Part shown: piece by piece, positions 63,345-64,000 of the stretch
Numbering within the stretch: position 1 is the stretch's first letter
How the letters are laid out: each line of letters starts with the position of its first letter
DNA from: Legionella sp. PC997
GTDB lineage: Bacteria; Pseudomonadota; Gammaproteobacteria; Legionellales; Legionellaceae
Reading direction: 5' to 3'
NCBI RefSeq assembly: GCF_014109825.1
Contig: NZ_CP059576.1
Location: 1,321,001-1,385,000, forward strand
Length of the DNA: 64,000 nucleotides
Notes under the pieces: generated by a model
What the model was told of the DNA's origin: nothing
What the model saw: only the letters and a program-made list of their open reading frames with translations
Databases searched by the model: none
Made by a program: the position numbers and the translations under genes

Positions 63345-63896
63345 TTAATGTATTCTAGCTCGAGATTCATCTTTTTTCGCTACTTTTTTATAATGCATTT
63401 TCTTATTTTTATCCGTTTTTTTAATGGTTGTATGTTTTTTAGGGCGTTCTTTTTCTTGCAAAGAAAGCAATAAGTGTTGTTTTACATAATGCATCCGCTC
63501 TTTTATCTCATAAGCCTCTTCCTTGGATAAGACTTTTCGTGCATTTTCAAAAATAGTTCCTTCTTCTTCATCTACATGGTGTTCGACAATTTTCTTTAAT
63601 TTATTCACTTGATTTACCCATGGGGAACCATATTCTTTTGAATGAAGAATCAGCTTAATTTGATTTTCAATTTCTTTATGTTCTTTCTTTCCATGAGTCG
63701 CATCCTCTTTAGTTAAATCATATTGTTTTAAAGCTTCATAGAAAGTTTCTTGCTCAGAATGGGCATGTATAAGCAGTTCCTGGGCAATTAAAGACATAAT
63801 CTGCTTTCTACGTGCTGGAAGTTCAGATTCTTTAAATTGATCAAATAAATGAGCTACATGATCATGATCCATTTTTAAATATTCATAAATATCCAT
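63345..63896 (-). CDS. Hemerythrin-like HHE domain protein
   Basis: 183 residues. DHDHVAHLFDQF, HAHSEQETFYEAL, HKEIENQIKLIL and VEHHVDEEEGTIF give the His/Glu pattern of an HHE four-helix iron-binding domain. The last 40 residues are Lys-rich, suggesting nucleic acid binding or disorder. Such proteins bind oxygen, iron or NO. It precedes a zinc alcohol dehydrogenase gene. Confidence 0.92.
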   Translation of the reverse strand: MDIYEYLKMDHDHVAHLFDQFKESELPARRKQIMSLIAQELLIHAHSEQETFYEALKQYDLTKEDATHGKKEHKEIENQIKLILHSKEYGSPWVNQVNKLKKIVEHHVDEEEGTIFENARKVLSKEEAYEIKERMHYVKQHLLLSLQEKERPKKHTTIKKTDKNKKMHYKKVAKKDESRARIH

Positions 63897-63910
63897 GCTA
63901 ATTCTCCTAT

Positions 63911-64000
63911 TTAAGGGGTCATTACCACTTTAATGCATCCTTTGTCCCTTGCATTAAAGGTTTCATAAGCATCAGGAGCATTTTTTAATTTGATACGATG
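63911..64000 (-). CDS. Zinc-dependent alcohol dehydrogenase, C-terminal end (partial)
   Basis: The last 29 residues of a frame that continues past the right edge: HRIKLKNAPDAYETF and a final CIKVVMTP match the C-terminus of glutathione-independent formaldehyde/zinc alcohol dehydrogenases. It is followed by the hemerythrin-like gene on the same strand. Confidence 0.72.
   Translation of the reverse strand, partial: HRIKLKNAPDAYETFNARDKGCIKVVMTP

Overview
The window reads as chromosomal DNA of a Legionella species, probably not L. pneumophila. It is AT-rich, and its accessory genes look like Dot/Icm type IV effectors: a YopT-like protease, a eukaryotic-like kinase, a Rab-like GTPase, a flavoprotein ending in a prenylation box, a Fic protein, and coiled-coil and repeat proteins. 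A PmrA-type box (paired CTTAAT half-sites), homospermidine synthase and a UmuD of the Legionella/plasmid type fit the same assignment. No rRNA, tRNA or CRISPR array was seen. All assignments were made by reading the sequence; no database search was run.

Layout. 0-6.4 kb: a partial YopT/C58-like protein, a PspC protein, an outer-membrane barrel, an unknown protein, a DUF1415 protein and a kinase-like protein. 6.5-12 kb: a four-gene minus-strand operon (double GNAT, cyclase, MazG-like, APH-like), then a PAS-PAS-GAF-GGDEF diguanylate cyclase. 12-19.3 kb: a CaaX flavoprotein, the cyanophycin synthetase/cyanophycinase operon, a Rab-like GTPase and a clan-CD-like peptidase. 19.3-25 kb: a gene-free stretch with a REP-like palindrome and two DnaA-box-like sites, then umuD-umuC-dinB, a tubulin-tyrosine-ligase-like ATP-grasp protein and a frameshifted UdgX. 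25-38 kb: metabolic genes (GNAT, M20 peptidase, YbdK-type ligase, class II amidotransferase, double cNMP-binding protein, FAD-Rieske oxidoreductase, homospermidine synthase), a coiled-coil protein bracketed by two copies of a probable small RNA gene, low-complexity small proteins and an AcrVA2-like protein. 38-44 kb: a repeat protein and a 474-bp direct duplication that flanks a GGDEF-EAL gene and an IS66 remnant.

44-64 kb is a compact stress and DNA-repair island. Small proteins typical of general-stress regulons (DUF2188, CsbD, DUF883, YqjE-like, DUF3309, PRC-barrel, a plasmid-stabilization-like protein, a His-rich protein, a phasin) are mixed with a bacterial NHEJ pair (LigD and Ku), topoisomerase IB, a PfpI/DJ-1 protein, an SDR, an MscS channel, an ExoD protein, a DUF421 protein, an Nramp-related transporter, a hemerythrin-like protein and the end of a zinc alcohol dehydrogenase. 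An effector-like Fic gene with an upstream PmrA-type box sits inside it.

The most striking unexplained signals are: two short transcription units with conserved promoters and near-identical terminators but different 5' ends around one coiled-coil gene; the C-terminal CaaX box on a FAD-type protein; the AcrVA2-like protein; the homopolymer frameshift in udgX; and a recurrent CTATAATTTAA-type -10 element in front of effector and stress genes.
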